Assembly (NCBI GenBank): GCA_005882905.1
Contig: VBBG01000093.1
Location: 1-10,782, forward strand
DNA from: Candidatus Bathyarchaeota archaeon
GTDB lineage: Archaea; Thermoproteota; Bathyarchaeia; 40CM-2-53-6
DNA: 10,782 bases
Direction of reading: 5' to 3'
The notes under the pieces were generated by a model. That model ran no database searches. It was given only the letters and a program-made list of their open reading frames with translations, and was not told the origin of the DNA. Shown here in pieces: positions 1-5,679 of this stretch. The stretch's first letter is position 1, and every line of letters starts with the position of its first letter. A program made the position numbers and the translations under genes.

Positions 1-994
1 TACTCGACGCGTCCTTGACCCCGTAAAGGGATGACCCGGCAATCGCATCGTCTAACCCTGCAGCAGCGATCTTTATGCCCGCCGCCGCGTCCACGAATTT
101 CGCGTTTGAGAATTTGTCCCTCGGATCCCGTATCTCGTCCAAGGGCTTTGGAAGAAGCAACGCCCGGACCCGCGCACTAATAATCCCATTCCTTCCAGCA
201 AGCATGATCTCGTCATCCACCTCCAACCGCCCATTGTAGATCATCGTATCAACAGTCACGCCCAGCCCCGGCTCCTCCTTGACCTCGAGAACCGTTCCCT
301 CAGCAGGACCGCTCGTAACGCTCAGCTCTCCCTTCATGTAGACCTGAGTCAGCCCGACCAGCACGGCCATAAGCTCCGGCATTCCCTCGCCCGTCTTCGC
401 GCTCGCCGGCACCAGAGCAACCGTCTTGGCAAACTCTTGAATCCGGTCGAACCTGTCAGCTCTGATACCGTGCCGGGACAGCGTCCCCATCATCGTATAG
501 AGCCGATTGTCAAGATCCGTCAACACCTCCGGACGCTGGTTCGCCATGTTCGCTAGGAATGATCCGCCGCTGAGCGTCTTCCATCCCGGGATAGCGTCGA
601 TCTTGTTGCAGCAGATCAAGAACGGAGTCTTCCGAGCCTTGAGTATGGTCAACGACTCGACAGTCTGAGGTTCGATACCCTTCGTAACGTCGATTACCAG
701 AATTGCAACGTCGGCGGCTGAGCCTCCCCTTTTGCGAAGGTTGCTGAACGTCTCGTGACCGGGAGTGTCGATGAAGAGGATGCCCGGGATCTCGATCTTG
801 AGATTGAACCTTCCAAGAAGCGGACCACAGATCTCAGCCAACGTCTGAGCAGGAATCAGACTCGCGCCAATCCACTGGGTGATCTGGCCCGGCTCACGGG
901 CCGCGACAGAGGTCCCCCTAAGCCGATCTAGAAGCGTAGTCTTGCCATGGTCGACATGGCCCAGAACCACTGCAATAGGCTGACGGATAGGCAT
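1..994 (-). CDS. infB: Translation initiation factor aIF5B (IF2 family GTPase), 3' end cut by the window
   Basis: My translation of the minus strand from the ATG at 994 gives about 331 residues with no stop, so the gene is open at the left edge and its C-terminal half is missing. It starts MPIRQPIAVVLGHVDHGKTT, with the G1 P-loop at residues 12-19. Then come a switch I region reading TQWIGAS, G3 DTPGHE, G4 NKID, and a G5-like SAKTGEGM. After the G domain a beta-barrel domain II begins (VTSGPAEGTVLEVKEE). This order is that of archaeal/eukaryotic IF5B, the GTPase that promotes subunit joining; the family is usually near 600 residues. No intein interrupts the part seen. The switch I Trp stands where His is usual. 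A GGAG at 1008-1005 lies 10 bases before the ATG, supporting this start. It is the last gene of the L7Ae-S28e-L24e-Ndk group, an arrangement common in Archaea, but may also have its own promoter. Confidence 0.95.
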   Translation of the reverse strand, partial: MPIRQPIAVVLGHVDHGKTTLLDRLRGTSVAAREPGQITQWIGASLIPAQTLAEICGPLLGRFNLKIEIPGILFIDTPGHETFSNLRKRGGSAADVAILVIDVTKGIEPQTVESLTILKARKTPFLICCNKIDAIPGWKTLSGGSFLANMANQRPEVLTDLDNRLYTMMGTLSRHGIRADRFDRIQEFAKTVALVPASAKTGEGMPELMAVLVGLTQVYMKGELSVTSGPAEGTVLEVKEEPGLGVTVDTMIYNGRLEVDDEIMLAGRNGIISARVRALLLPKPLDEIRDPRDKFSNAKFVDAAAGIKIAAAGLDDAIAGSSLYGVKDASS

Positions 995-1035
995 GTCTGA
1001 GAGACTCCATTTCAACCACTTATTTGGCGCTGGGG

Positions 1036-1043
1036 AATATTAA
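1036..1043 (-). promoter_or_regulatory. Possible TATA box for the aIF5B gene
   Basis: On the minus strand the 64-base gap between ndk and aIF5B contains TTTAATAT, about 45 bases before the aIF5B ATG at 994. That leaves room for a short leader with the GGAG at 1008-1005. Just upstream a small inverted repeat (ACTCT at 1044-1048, AGAGT at 1055-1059) overlaps the ndk stop. Hairpin plus T-rich stretch could instead be a weak terminator for ndk. A second AT-rich site (AAATAA near 1020-1025) is also possible. Confidence 0.4.
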
Positions 1044-1058
1044 ACTCTAAACCCAGAG

Positions 1059-1517
1059 TCACGGAGCGTCGAGCGAGAAGATAGAGGATTCCCTCTTCGC
1101 GTTCTCGGCAGTATCCGAAGCATGAATCACGTTCGCGGTTATAGAGACCGACAGGTCCCCACGTATGGTCCCCGGCTCGGCAGTCAGAGGATTTGTTGCT
1201 CCAATGACCTTCCGAAGTGTCTCAACAGCGTTGGGAGCTTGGAGAACCATAAGGACCACAGGACCCGATGTCACATGGTCGACCAGTTCTTGGAAGAACG
1301 GCTTCCCCTTATGCACATTGTACAGAGACTCCGCCTCCTTATGCGTAATCTGGTGCAGTCTCAGCTCTTTGAACGTGAACCCTTTCCGTTCCAGCCTGGA
1401 CAGGACCTCGCCCACGAGGCGGTTCTTGACTGTGTCGGGTTTGAGAAACGCGAAGGTTCGCTGGTTAGGTCGTTCGGTCAGCGTCCCTTCTCTCTCTTGC
1501 CATAGTACGCTGTCCAC
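1059..1517 (-). CDS. ndk: Nucleoside diphosphate kinase
   Basis: Transfers the gamma phosphate between nucleoside triphosphates and diphosphates, keeping NTP/dNTP pools balanced in the cytoplasm. The family pattern is clear: RTFAFLKPDTVKNRLVGE near residues 20-37, RLERKGF, a central HKGKPFF, SGPVVLMVLQ, GATNP, GTIRGDL, and the active-site NVIHASD with catalytic His132 (numbered from GTG 1517). The GTG start overlaps the L24e gene by 40 bases and gives an N-terminal tail of about 19 residues that the family usually lacks. An in-frame CTG at 1481 overlaps the L24e stop as CTGA and would give 140 residues, a more usual length; I suspect that is the true start but list the canonical one. It is translationally coupled to L24e and followed by aIF5B. 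Confidence 0.95.
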   Translation of the reverse strand: MDSVLWQEREGTLTERPNQRTFAFLKPDTVKNRLVGEVLSRLERKGFTFKELRLHQITHKEAESLYNVHKGKPFFQELVDHVTSGPVVLMVLQAPNAVETLRKVIGATNPLTAEPGTIRGDLSVSITANVIHASDTAENAKRESSIFSLDAP

Positions 1518-1672
1518 TTCAGCTTTCTAGAATCTCGATTGAAAGAAAGGTTGCTGACTCGGCATCGTCTGGAGCAGAAGTAGAGTATTGTTCCGTCGTT
1601 CTTAACGTGCATTAGCCCAGTAGAGTTTGAAAAGTTTTTTCCGCAGAAGGAGCACTTGAATGTCTTGGGCGT
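1478..1672 (-). CDS. rpl24e: Ribosomal protein L24e (eL24), probable non-canonical ACG start
   Basis: A small zinc-ribbon protein of the large ribosomal subunit. The minus-strand frame between S28e and ndk reads (T/M)PKTFKCSFCGKNF, then LMHVKNDGTILYFCSRRC and RKLKWT, ending YYGKREKGR. That is L24e from end to end: CxxC and CxxxC zinc ligands, and the C-terminal RKLKWT typical of the family. At 64 residues it has the usual length. The frame has TAA at 1693-1691 and no ATG, GTG or TTG between that stop and the first Cys pair. ACG at 1672 sits exactly where the family's ATG of MPK is expected, 9 bases after AGGGAG (1687-1682), a good ribosome-binding site. So the gene looks intact apart from its start codon. 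It lies 13 bases after the S28e stop, and its TGA (1480-1478) overlaps the ndk frame as CTGA. Standard gene callers will probably miss it. Confidence 0.88.
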   Translation of the reverse strand, partial: TPKTFKCSFCGKNFSNSTGLMHVKNDGTILYFCSRRCRVSNLSFNRDSRKLKWTAYYGKREKGR

Positions 1673-1685
1673 GTCAGTCGACTCC

Positions 1686-1907
1686 CTACCTTATCTTCTT
1701 GGCTTCTCTCTCGGTCTCGCGGAGCATCAATACATCGTTTAGGCGGATCGGCCCTTTGATGTTCCGTGTGATTATTCTTCCCTTGTCTCTTCCTTCCAGT
1801 ACCCGCACTCTGACTTGGATCACTTCGCCTGTTACGCCAGTTCTTCCGATAACCTGAGTTACTTCGGCGGGTATGAGTGAGTCGTCAGTATTGTCCCTGC
1901 GGCTCAC
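1686..1907 (-). CDS. rps28e: Ribosomal protein S28e (eS28)
   Basis: A small-subunit protein with an OB-like fold. The 73 residues match the family along the whole length: [20 protein letters not shown], then [18 protein letters not shown], and the C-terminal [12 protein letters not shown] that marks S28e. The GTG start at 1907 overlaps the L7Ae stop as GTGA, a four-base overlap that implies translational coupling. The N-terminal extension before the conserved core ([13 protein letters not shown]) is ordinary for Archaea. It sits in the L7Ae-S28e-L24e-Ndk-aIF5B group. Confidence 0.97.
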   Translation of the reverse strand: MSRRDNTDDSLIPAEVTQVIGRTGVTGEVIQVRVRVLEGRDKGRIITRNIKGPIRLNDVLMLRETEREAKKIR

Positions 1908-2293
1908 TTCGTTGCACCGGTCTTTCTCATGGTCTCAATTATTTTTGAGACTTCTTTCAGCGACTGGGCACCGTCTCCCGGCTCCACTACTGAGATGGCT
2001 GCGGAGCCTACATCGAGTCCTGCTGATTTGCCGAGTTCCAGTTTACTCGGGACATATAGGTAGGGGATTTTTCTCTCTTCGCAGAGAATCGGTAGGTGAG
2101 CGACCACTTGGGGGGGCTCAACGTCTTCCGCTATGACGACTAGCTTGGCGATACCGCGTTCGATCGCCTTTGTAGACTCGTTTGTGCCCTTCCTTAGTTT
2201 GCCGGTGTCCTTCGCGACTTGGAGTAACTGGTACGTCTTGTCAACTGCTTCTTTGGGAACCTGGAATTTCACATAAACAGACTTTGTAGCCAT
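1904..2293 (-). CDS. rpl7ae: Ribosomal protein L7Ae (kink-turn RNA-binding protein)
   Basis: L7Ae binds kink-turns in 23S rRNA and, in Archaea, is also a core protein of box C/D and H/ACA guide RNPs and of RNase P. The 129 residues show the family core: [17 protein letters not shown] (RNA-contacting NE and K residues), [36 protein letters not shown], and [17 protein letters not shown]. The length is normal. The ATG at 2293 has GAGTGA, a partial Shine-Dalgarno, about 8 bases before it. It is first in its operon and its TGA overlaps the S28e GTG. Confidence 0.97.
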   Translation of the reverse strand: MATKSVYVKFQVPKEAVDKTYQLLQVAKDTGKLRKGTNESTKAIERGIAKLVVIAEDVEPPQVVAHLPILCEERKIPYLYVPSKLELGKSAGLDVGSAAISVVEPGDGAQSLKEVSKIIETMRKTGATK

Positions 2294-2339
2294 CGATTGT
2301 CACTCTCATCGGCTCAAGGAGCCAACGGGCGGGTACCGC

Positions 2340-2349
2340 TTTTAATAAA
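2340..2349 (-). promoter_or_regulatory. TATA box for the L7Ae operon
   Basis: Minus-strand TTTATTAAAA is centred about 52 bases before the L7Ae ATG, predicting a leader of roughly 25 bases that holds the partial Shine-Dalgarno. The L7Ae/S27ae gap (2294-2409) is divergent and carries one TATA-like element for each direction. Confidence 0.55.
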
Positions 2350-2376
2350 GTTTCGATGAGACCCCGGGAGCAACAC

Positions 2377-2382
2377 TAAATA
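2377..2382 (+). promoter_or_regulatory. TATA box for the S27ae gene
   Basis: TAAATA is centred about 30 bases before the S27ae ATG at 2410. At the usual archaeal TATA-to-start distance (about 25-27 bases) the transcript would begin within a few bases of the ATG, so the mRNA is probably leaderless or nearly so. No Shine-Dalgarno precedes the ATG, which agrees. Confidence 0.55.
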
Positions 2383-2409
2383 CGCGGACTCGCAAAGCGC
2401 ACTTTCTCC

Positions 2410-2613
2410 ATGTCTCAGGCCGCACCTCAACAGCAGAAGCAGAAGCCGAAGAAACTTCAGATGAGAAGCGAACTCTACGACCTATCGGGTCCAGTTGCCA
2501 AGTTGAAGAATCGGAAATGTCCCCGGTGTGGCTCTGTCATGGCACACCATGCGACAGGGGCAGCTAGATGGGTTTGCGGCTCGTGCAGTTTTACTGATTA
2601 TGCGGCGAAATAG
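2410..2613 (+). CDS. rps27ae: Ribosomal protein S27ae (eS31)
   Basis: A small-subunit zinc-ribbon protein; in eukaryotes it is made as a ubiquitin fusion, in Archaea it stands alone. The 67 residues open with a Gln/Lys-rich tail, continue KLQMRSELYDLSG, and end with the zinc ribbon RKCPRCGSVMAHHATGAARW then VCGSCSFTDY: two CxxC pairs about 16 residues apart. The N-terminal tail (MSQAAPQQQKQKPKK) is a little longer than in many Archaea. In many archaeal genomes S27ae follows S24e beside Rpo7/Spt4. Here it is alone on the opposite strand, converging on Spt4, and no S24e gene lies between them. Confidence 0.94.
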   Translation: MSQAAPQQQKQKPKKLQMRSELYDLSGPVAKLKNRKCPRCGSVMAHHATGAARWVCGSCSFTDYAAK

Positions 2614-2643
2614 GCGACCGCCCTAAACTGCACGACTAACGTT

Positions 2644-2829
2644 CTATCGAACCCTAACCGCGAACCTGCCCGCGACCTTTATACTCATTAGGCGTGCAAC
2701 CTCGGAGTTTGCGGGGTCAATAACAACTACCAGCCCCGTCCAGTCATCACTGAGGTTGGTTGACTTGCAGTTGGGGCAGATCGGGCCCGCGCTTATCATT
2801 CTACAATTCTTGCAGGCCTTATCGCTCAA
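2644..2829 (-). CDS. spt4: Transcription elongation factor Spt4 (RpoE'')
   Basis: Spt4 pairs with Spt5 on the RNA polymerase clamp and aids processivity. The 61 residues show the whole fold: a zinc ribbon with CKNC (from residue 6) and CPNC (from residue 18), then STNLSDDWTGLVVVIDP, then NSEVARLMSIKVAGRFAVRV. The length is normal for archaeal Spt4. The ATG at 2829 lies inside the end of rpo7 (11-base overlap), so the pair is translationally coupled, as in most Archaea. Its 3' end faces the 3' end of S27ae across about 30 bases; I see no clear terminator hairpin there. Confidence 0.95.
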   Translation of the reverse strand: MSDKACKNCRMISAGPICPNCKSTNLSDDWTGLVVVIDPANSEVARLMSIKVAGRFAVRVR

Positions 2830-3334
2830 CCTTATGCTCCCCCTTCGCCGGCTTGACCTTCAGATCTTCCTGGATCCATTCAAGTCTTCCCAGAAACGGC
2901 TGGCGCAATGTGATACCGATCTTGCCACCTGAGCCTCCCCGTGGGAAGCTGACAGCGATTATTCGTCCCCTCACCAGATTTCCCTTCCCAAGATTCCTAT
3001 GGCTCTCGCGGCCCGCCAACACGCCATGCTTTTCGTCGTATGTGATGAAATGGTCCATGATCTGGGAGACATGCAGCAGCGTGTCTTCCGGGCGTTCTGG
3101 AAAGAATGTAAGCAAGTTGAAGACCGCCTTGTGGTGAGTCGATCCGTCGCCCGGAAGTATCTTTCCGGTACCCTCCACGTCGACACCAGTGACTAGGATT
3201 ACGTATCCGAGTGCCTCGTCAACATAGTTCTCATACTTTAGCTTGATCTGTTCCTTGGCTACGTCATCAATCGGATCCCCGAATTTTTGTGGAGGAATTC
3301 GGACTACGTCCTCGACTGTCACTATCCGAAACAT
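2819..3334 (-). CDS. rpo7: DNA-directed RNA polymerase subunit Rpo7 (RpoE')
   Basis: Rpo7 with Rpo4 forms the stalk of archaeal RNA polymerase, the counterpart of eukaryotic Rpb7. The 171 residues start MFRIVTVEDVVRIPPQKFG and continue through the N-terminal RNP-like domain (YVILVTGVDVEGTGKILPGDG). The S1/OB domain follows, with LHVSQIMDHFITYDEKHGVL, KGNLVRGRIIAVSFP and GKIGITLRQPFLGRLEWI. The C-terminus is lysine-rich and short (total commonly about 180-190). A TATA-like TAAAATAA is centred about 25 bases before the ATG, so the mRNA is probably leaderless. It is coupled to Spt4 by an 11-base overlap. Confidence 0.96.
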   Translation of the reverse strand: MFRIVTVEDVVRIPPQKFGDPIDDVAKEQIKLKYENYVDEALGYVILVTGVDVEGTGKILPGDGSTHHKAVFNLLTFFPERPEDTLLHVSQIMDHFITYDEKHGVLAGRESHRNLGKGNLVRGRIIAVSFPRGGSGGKIGITLRQPFLGRLEWIQEDLKVKPAKGEHKVER

Positions 3335-3354
3335 GTCAATCGAACGTTCAGAGC

Positions 3355-3363
3355 GTTATTTTA
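3355..3363 (-). promoter_or_regulatory. TATA box for the Rpo7-Spt4 operon
   Basis: Minus-strand TAAAATAAC is centred about 25 bases before the rpo7 ATG (3334), exactly the archaeal TATA-to-start distance. Transcription should therefore begin at or beside the ATG. It abuts the 3' end of the Ham1 gene (stop at 3369-3367), so Rpo7-Spt4 can be transcribed apart from the Kae1 operon. Confidence 0.6.
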
Positions 3364-3366
3364 GGG

Positions 3367-3957
3367 CTACCTTACCCGTTCAAGGCCTGACAGCACGAGT
3401 TGACGCCGTCTGAACCATTTTGCGAACTTTTGGAAAGCTGCTGCCCGATGTGAATTCCTATTCTTAAACGACCAGCTCGTCTGACCGAACGTCTTCCGTG
3501 ATCCCTCGGGAATGAAGATTGGATCGTAGCCAAATCCAGTTTTCCCAAGGATACTTCGTGATATTCTGCCCCTCACAGTACCGGTGAATAGCTGTGGTTC
3601 TAACGAGGAGGATCCTGCAGCAACCGATGATTGAAAGTATGCTCTCCGATTCCGACTACTACGCAGGAGACTTAGGATGCCTTTCAACCCGATCGTCTCG
3701 TAGACGAAAGAAGAGTACGGTCCTGGGAATCCGCTGAGGCCCTCGATGAACAGTCCAGAGTCCTCAACGACTATCAGACGCTTATTGTTCTTCAAGGCGG
3801 ACTCTAGCGCGAATCTGGCTATGTTCTCGGGTCTCGGGTCCTGGATTTCCACCTTTGCAGCTCTCATATGTTGGATCCTTATTCCGAAGGGAGCGAGGAT
3901 CGAGCTTGCTTCGCGAAACTTGTTGCTATTCTCGGTAAGAAACCAGACTCTTTCCCT
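3367..3957 (-). CDS. Ham1/RdgB-type XTP/dITP pyrophosphatase, no canonical start codon
   Basis: Hydrolyses XTP, ITP and dITP to monophosphates, cleaning the nucleotide pool. The frame reads RVWFLTENSNKFREASSIL (the TxNxxKxxE substrate loop), VVEDSGLFIEGLSGFPGPYS, ETIGLKGILSLL, RAYFQS, GRISRSILGKTGFGYDPIF, then KNRNSHRAAAFQKFAKW. These are all the family landmarks in order, at about 190 residues as usual. The first ATG (3867) lies about 30 residues inside and would delete the substrate loop, so it cannot be the full start. Upstream, the frame runs to a TAG at about 3990-3988 without ATG, GTG, TTG or CTG. I place the nominal start at AGG 3957, which overlaps the Bud32 stop; this is a position estimate, not a known start. 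It is last in the Kae1-Bud32 run. Start-codon mutation, unusual initiation or a sequence error are all possible. Confidence 0.85.
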   Translation of the reverse strand, partial: RERVWFLTENSNKFREASSILAPFGIRIQHMRAAKVEIQDPRPENIARFALESALKNNKRLIVVEDSGLFIEGLSGFPGPYSSFVYETIGLKGILSLLRSSRNRRAYFQSSVAAGSSSLEPQLFTGTVRGRISRSILGKTGFGYDPIFIPEGSRKTFGQTSWSFKNRNSHRAAAFQKFAKWFRRRQLVLSGLERVR

Positions 3958-4612
3958 ACCGGATGGCGAAGTAGCGTCCCCTCCTCGCTATTTCCCGCGC
4001 CTTTGCCAGGCTGGATCTGAGAACTTTCTCTCCCGCTGTTCTCCCGTAGCCCCGAGTCATTGCCTTGATGAGGGGAGACGTATCCCGGAGGTGGCTGGCT
4101 GCTATTGATCTCTGAAGAAGGTGAAGGTCTACCCCTCTATCTTCGGCCTCTACTGAGCGGCGAGACAGTCCAAAGTCGACGATGAACGGTTGGCCGGACG
4201 GTGTGACGACAACATTTGAGGTTGTGAGGTCCCCATGAACTATTCCTGCGGCGTGAAGTAGGCCAACCTCGGAGCCCAAGGATTCGAACAGCCTCATCGC
4301 ATTCCTGCGATTCATCGTGTCAAGGCAATCCCTGACTACACTTCCCTCAACGTGTGTCATGACGATGCTGTTGGTTTGCTGTTCGATTCCTATGATGCTC
4401 GGGACGCTGACCCCTGCAACTTTGGCCTCATGCAAGAGCGACGCCTCCGCGTATGTTCGTTCTCTTCTTATTTTCTGGTCCAGCGACTCGCGTCTGTACT
4501 TCTTACTTGCTCTCCGTTTTATGACCACTCGCCATGTGTCAATCTTTGAGAGGAGTAGCTCGGCCTCTGCGCCTCTGTGGAAAGGCTCGGCGGCTAGGTT
4601 CGAGGTATCCAT
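3956..4612 (-). CDS. bud32: KEOPS kinase/ATPase Bud32 (PRPK family)
   Basis: Bud32 is the small RIO-like kinase of the KEOPS complex that, with Kae1, makes t6A37 on ANN-decoding tRNAs. The 218 residues show a compact kinase: nucleotide-binding Lys in VVIKRR (residue 32), a basic KYRRESLDQKIRRERTYAEA typical of Bud32, hinge IVMTHVEG, catalytic loop HGDLTTSN (126-133), and DFG (146-148) in FIVDFGLS. The C-terminus AREIARRGRYFAIR matches the family's RRxRGR tail. There is no C-terminal kinase lobe beyond this, as expected. The ATG at 4612 lies inside the end of kae1 (19-base overlap). Many Archaea fuse Kae1 and Bud32; here they are separate but overlapping. The stop overlaps the presumed beginning of the Ham1 gene. 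Confidence 0.96.
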   Translation of the reverse strand: MDTSNLAAEPFHRGAEAELLLSKIDTWRVVIKRRASKKYRRESLDQKIRRERTYAEASLLHEAKVAGVSVPSIIGIEQQTNSIVMTHVEGSVVRDCLDTMNRRNAMRLFESLGSEVGLLHAAGIVHGDLTTSNVVVTPSGQPFIVDFGLSRRSVEAEDRGVDLHLLQRSIAASHLRDTSPLIKAMTRGYGRTAGEKVLRSSLAKAREIARRGRYFAIR

Positions 4613-5586
4613 GGGACGTCAACCTCATCCATCCGCCAGCGGGGCGTCACGTGGCTGTCTTGTTCGGCTACCATGACACCGTGTCTAAAGGCGAGGCTTC
4701 CGGAGCATGCTATCTGTGCGCCGCAGTCTCCAGAGTATTCGATTGGGACTGGGTAGAAGGACGCGTCGTGATCCTCCGCGATCGAGCCGATCATTTCCTT
4801 CAGCCGTGAGTTTGCGGCTACGCCTCCCGCTAGGAGAACCTCGTTCCGCCGGGTCTGAACGAGGCTTCTCTCGACAGCTTCGGAAAGCATAGAGAACGCG
4901 ATCTCTTGAAGCGAGTAGCAGACATCTTCCAAGTTCGCTCCTTGTTTCATCAGGTTAGTGGCGGCGGTCAGCAGTCCTGAATAGGCCACGTCATTCCCTT
5001 TGACTGTATATGGAAGGTTGAGCAGCTCATGGCCTTCCTTCGCCGCCCTTTCTACCGACGCTCCTCCTGGCGCTGGCAGTCGGGCTTCTCGAGCGAACAT
5101 GTCCAGAACATTTCCTAGAGTGATGTCTTGGGTTTCGCCATACACCCTCCACCTTCTGTCGACGTGCACAAGGATGGCAGTGTGACCCCCCGAGACTAGG
5201 ATTGCGAGAGGGTCTCGGACATGCCCTAGTGACATTGCTATGTCGAGGTGTGCGACCCCGTGGTGGACGGGGACCAATGGCTTGCCCAAGTATGAGGCGA
5301 GGGCACGGCTCACGGTGGCACCTATACGTAGACAAGGGCCGAGTCCTGGTCCTGCTGAGTACGCTATCGCATCAGGGTCGAACTGGCCACCCTCAGAGGA
5401 GCGGATCGCTTTTCCGATTATGGAGTCCGAGACTGCCGCGTGGTGTTCTGACGCCTTTCGGGGATGTATTCCGACTCCCGCGGGCGGCCTATAGGTAGAA
5501 TTGACGTTTGTAATGACTCTATCATCGTCATCAACCATGCTCGCGCCGAAGGTGTGGGCCGTTGACTCTACACCCAGGCAGATCAT
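4594..5586 (-). CDS. kae1: KEOPS subunit Kae1 (tRNA t6A37 threonylcarbamoyltransferase)
   Basis: Kae1 (TsaD/Qri7 family) transfers threonylcarbamoyl to A37 of tRNA. The 330 residues start MICLGVESTAHTFG and contain GVGIHPRKASEHH, YSAGPGLGPCLRIG (75-89), the metal-binding HxxxH (His109, His113 in VHHGVAHLD), LVSGGHT (131-136), VLDMFAREARLPAPGG, LLAGGVAANSRL (251-262), and YSGDCGAQIA with metal-ligand Asp287. The length is typical of archaeal Kae1. GGAG at 5598-5595 is 8 bases before the ATG at 5586, which supports this start. It heads the Kae1-Bud32-Ham1 operon and is divergent from aIF2-gamma. Pcc1, another KEOPS subunit, is encoded at 9236; Cgi121 is not in the window. Confidence 0.97.
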   Translation of the reverse strand: MICLGVESTAHTFGASMVDDDDRVITNVNSTYRPPAGVGIHPRKASEHHAAVSDSIIGKAIRSSEGGQFDPDAIAYSAGPGLGPCLRIGATVSRALASYLGKPLVPVHHGVAHLDIAMSLGHVRDPLAILVSGGHTAILVHVDRRWRVYGETQDITLGNVLDMFAREARLPAPGGASVERAAKEGHELLNLPYTVKGNDVAYSGLLTAATNLMKQGANLEDVCYSLQEIAFSMLSEAVERSLVQTRRNEVLLAGGVAANSRLKEMIGSIAEDHDASFYPVPIEYSGDCGAQIACSGSLAFRHGVMVAEQDSHVTPRWRMDEVDVPWIPRT

Positions 5587-5624
5587 CTGAGACTCTCCGT
5601 CAATGTTGGGCTTTGCTCTCGAAA

Positions 5625-5636
5625 GGTTAAATTTTG
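5625..5636. promoter_or_regulatory. Shared AT-rich element of the divergent Kae1 / aIF2-gamma promoters
   Basis: GGTTAAATTTTG reads as a TATA-like box on both strands, because TTAAATTT is nearly palindromic. On the minus strand it is about 44 bases from the kae1 ATG, leaving a leader that carries GGAG at 5598-5595. On the plus strand, preceded by purine-rich GAAAGG (a plausible BRE), it predicts transcription from about 5655-5658, just ahead of the aIF2-gamma N-terminus. Two separate weak boxes cannot be excluded. Confidence 0.5.
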
Positions 5637-5679
5637 CCTCACAGGGACGCTTCAGTCCTTTCCCTGGAAGTGTCTAGAG

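Noticed and set aside
1044..1059. Small inverted repeat ACTCT/AGAGT as a terminator of ndk
   Set aside because: The stem is only 5 bp, overlaps the ndk stop codon, and the following T-rich stretch is better explained as a TATA box.
4534..5498. Several plus-strand open frames of 60-100 residues opposite kae1 and bud32
   Set aside because: They are antisense to strongly conserved Kae1 and Bud32, show no recognisable domain, and have Arg/Ser-rich translations typical of shadow frames.
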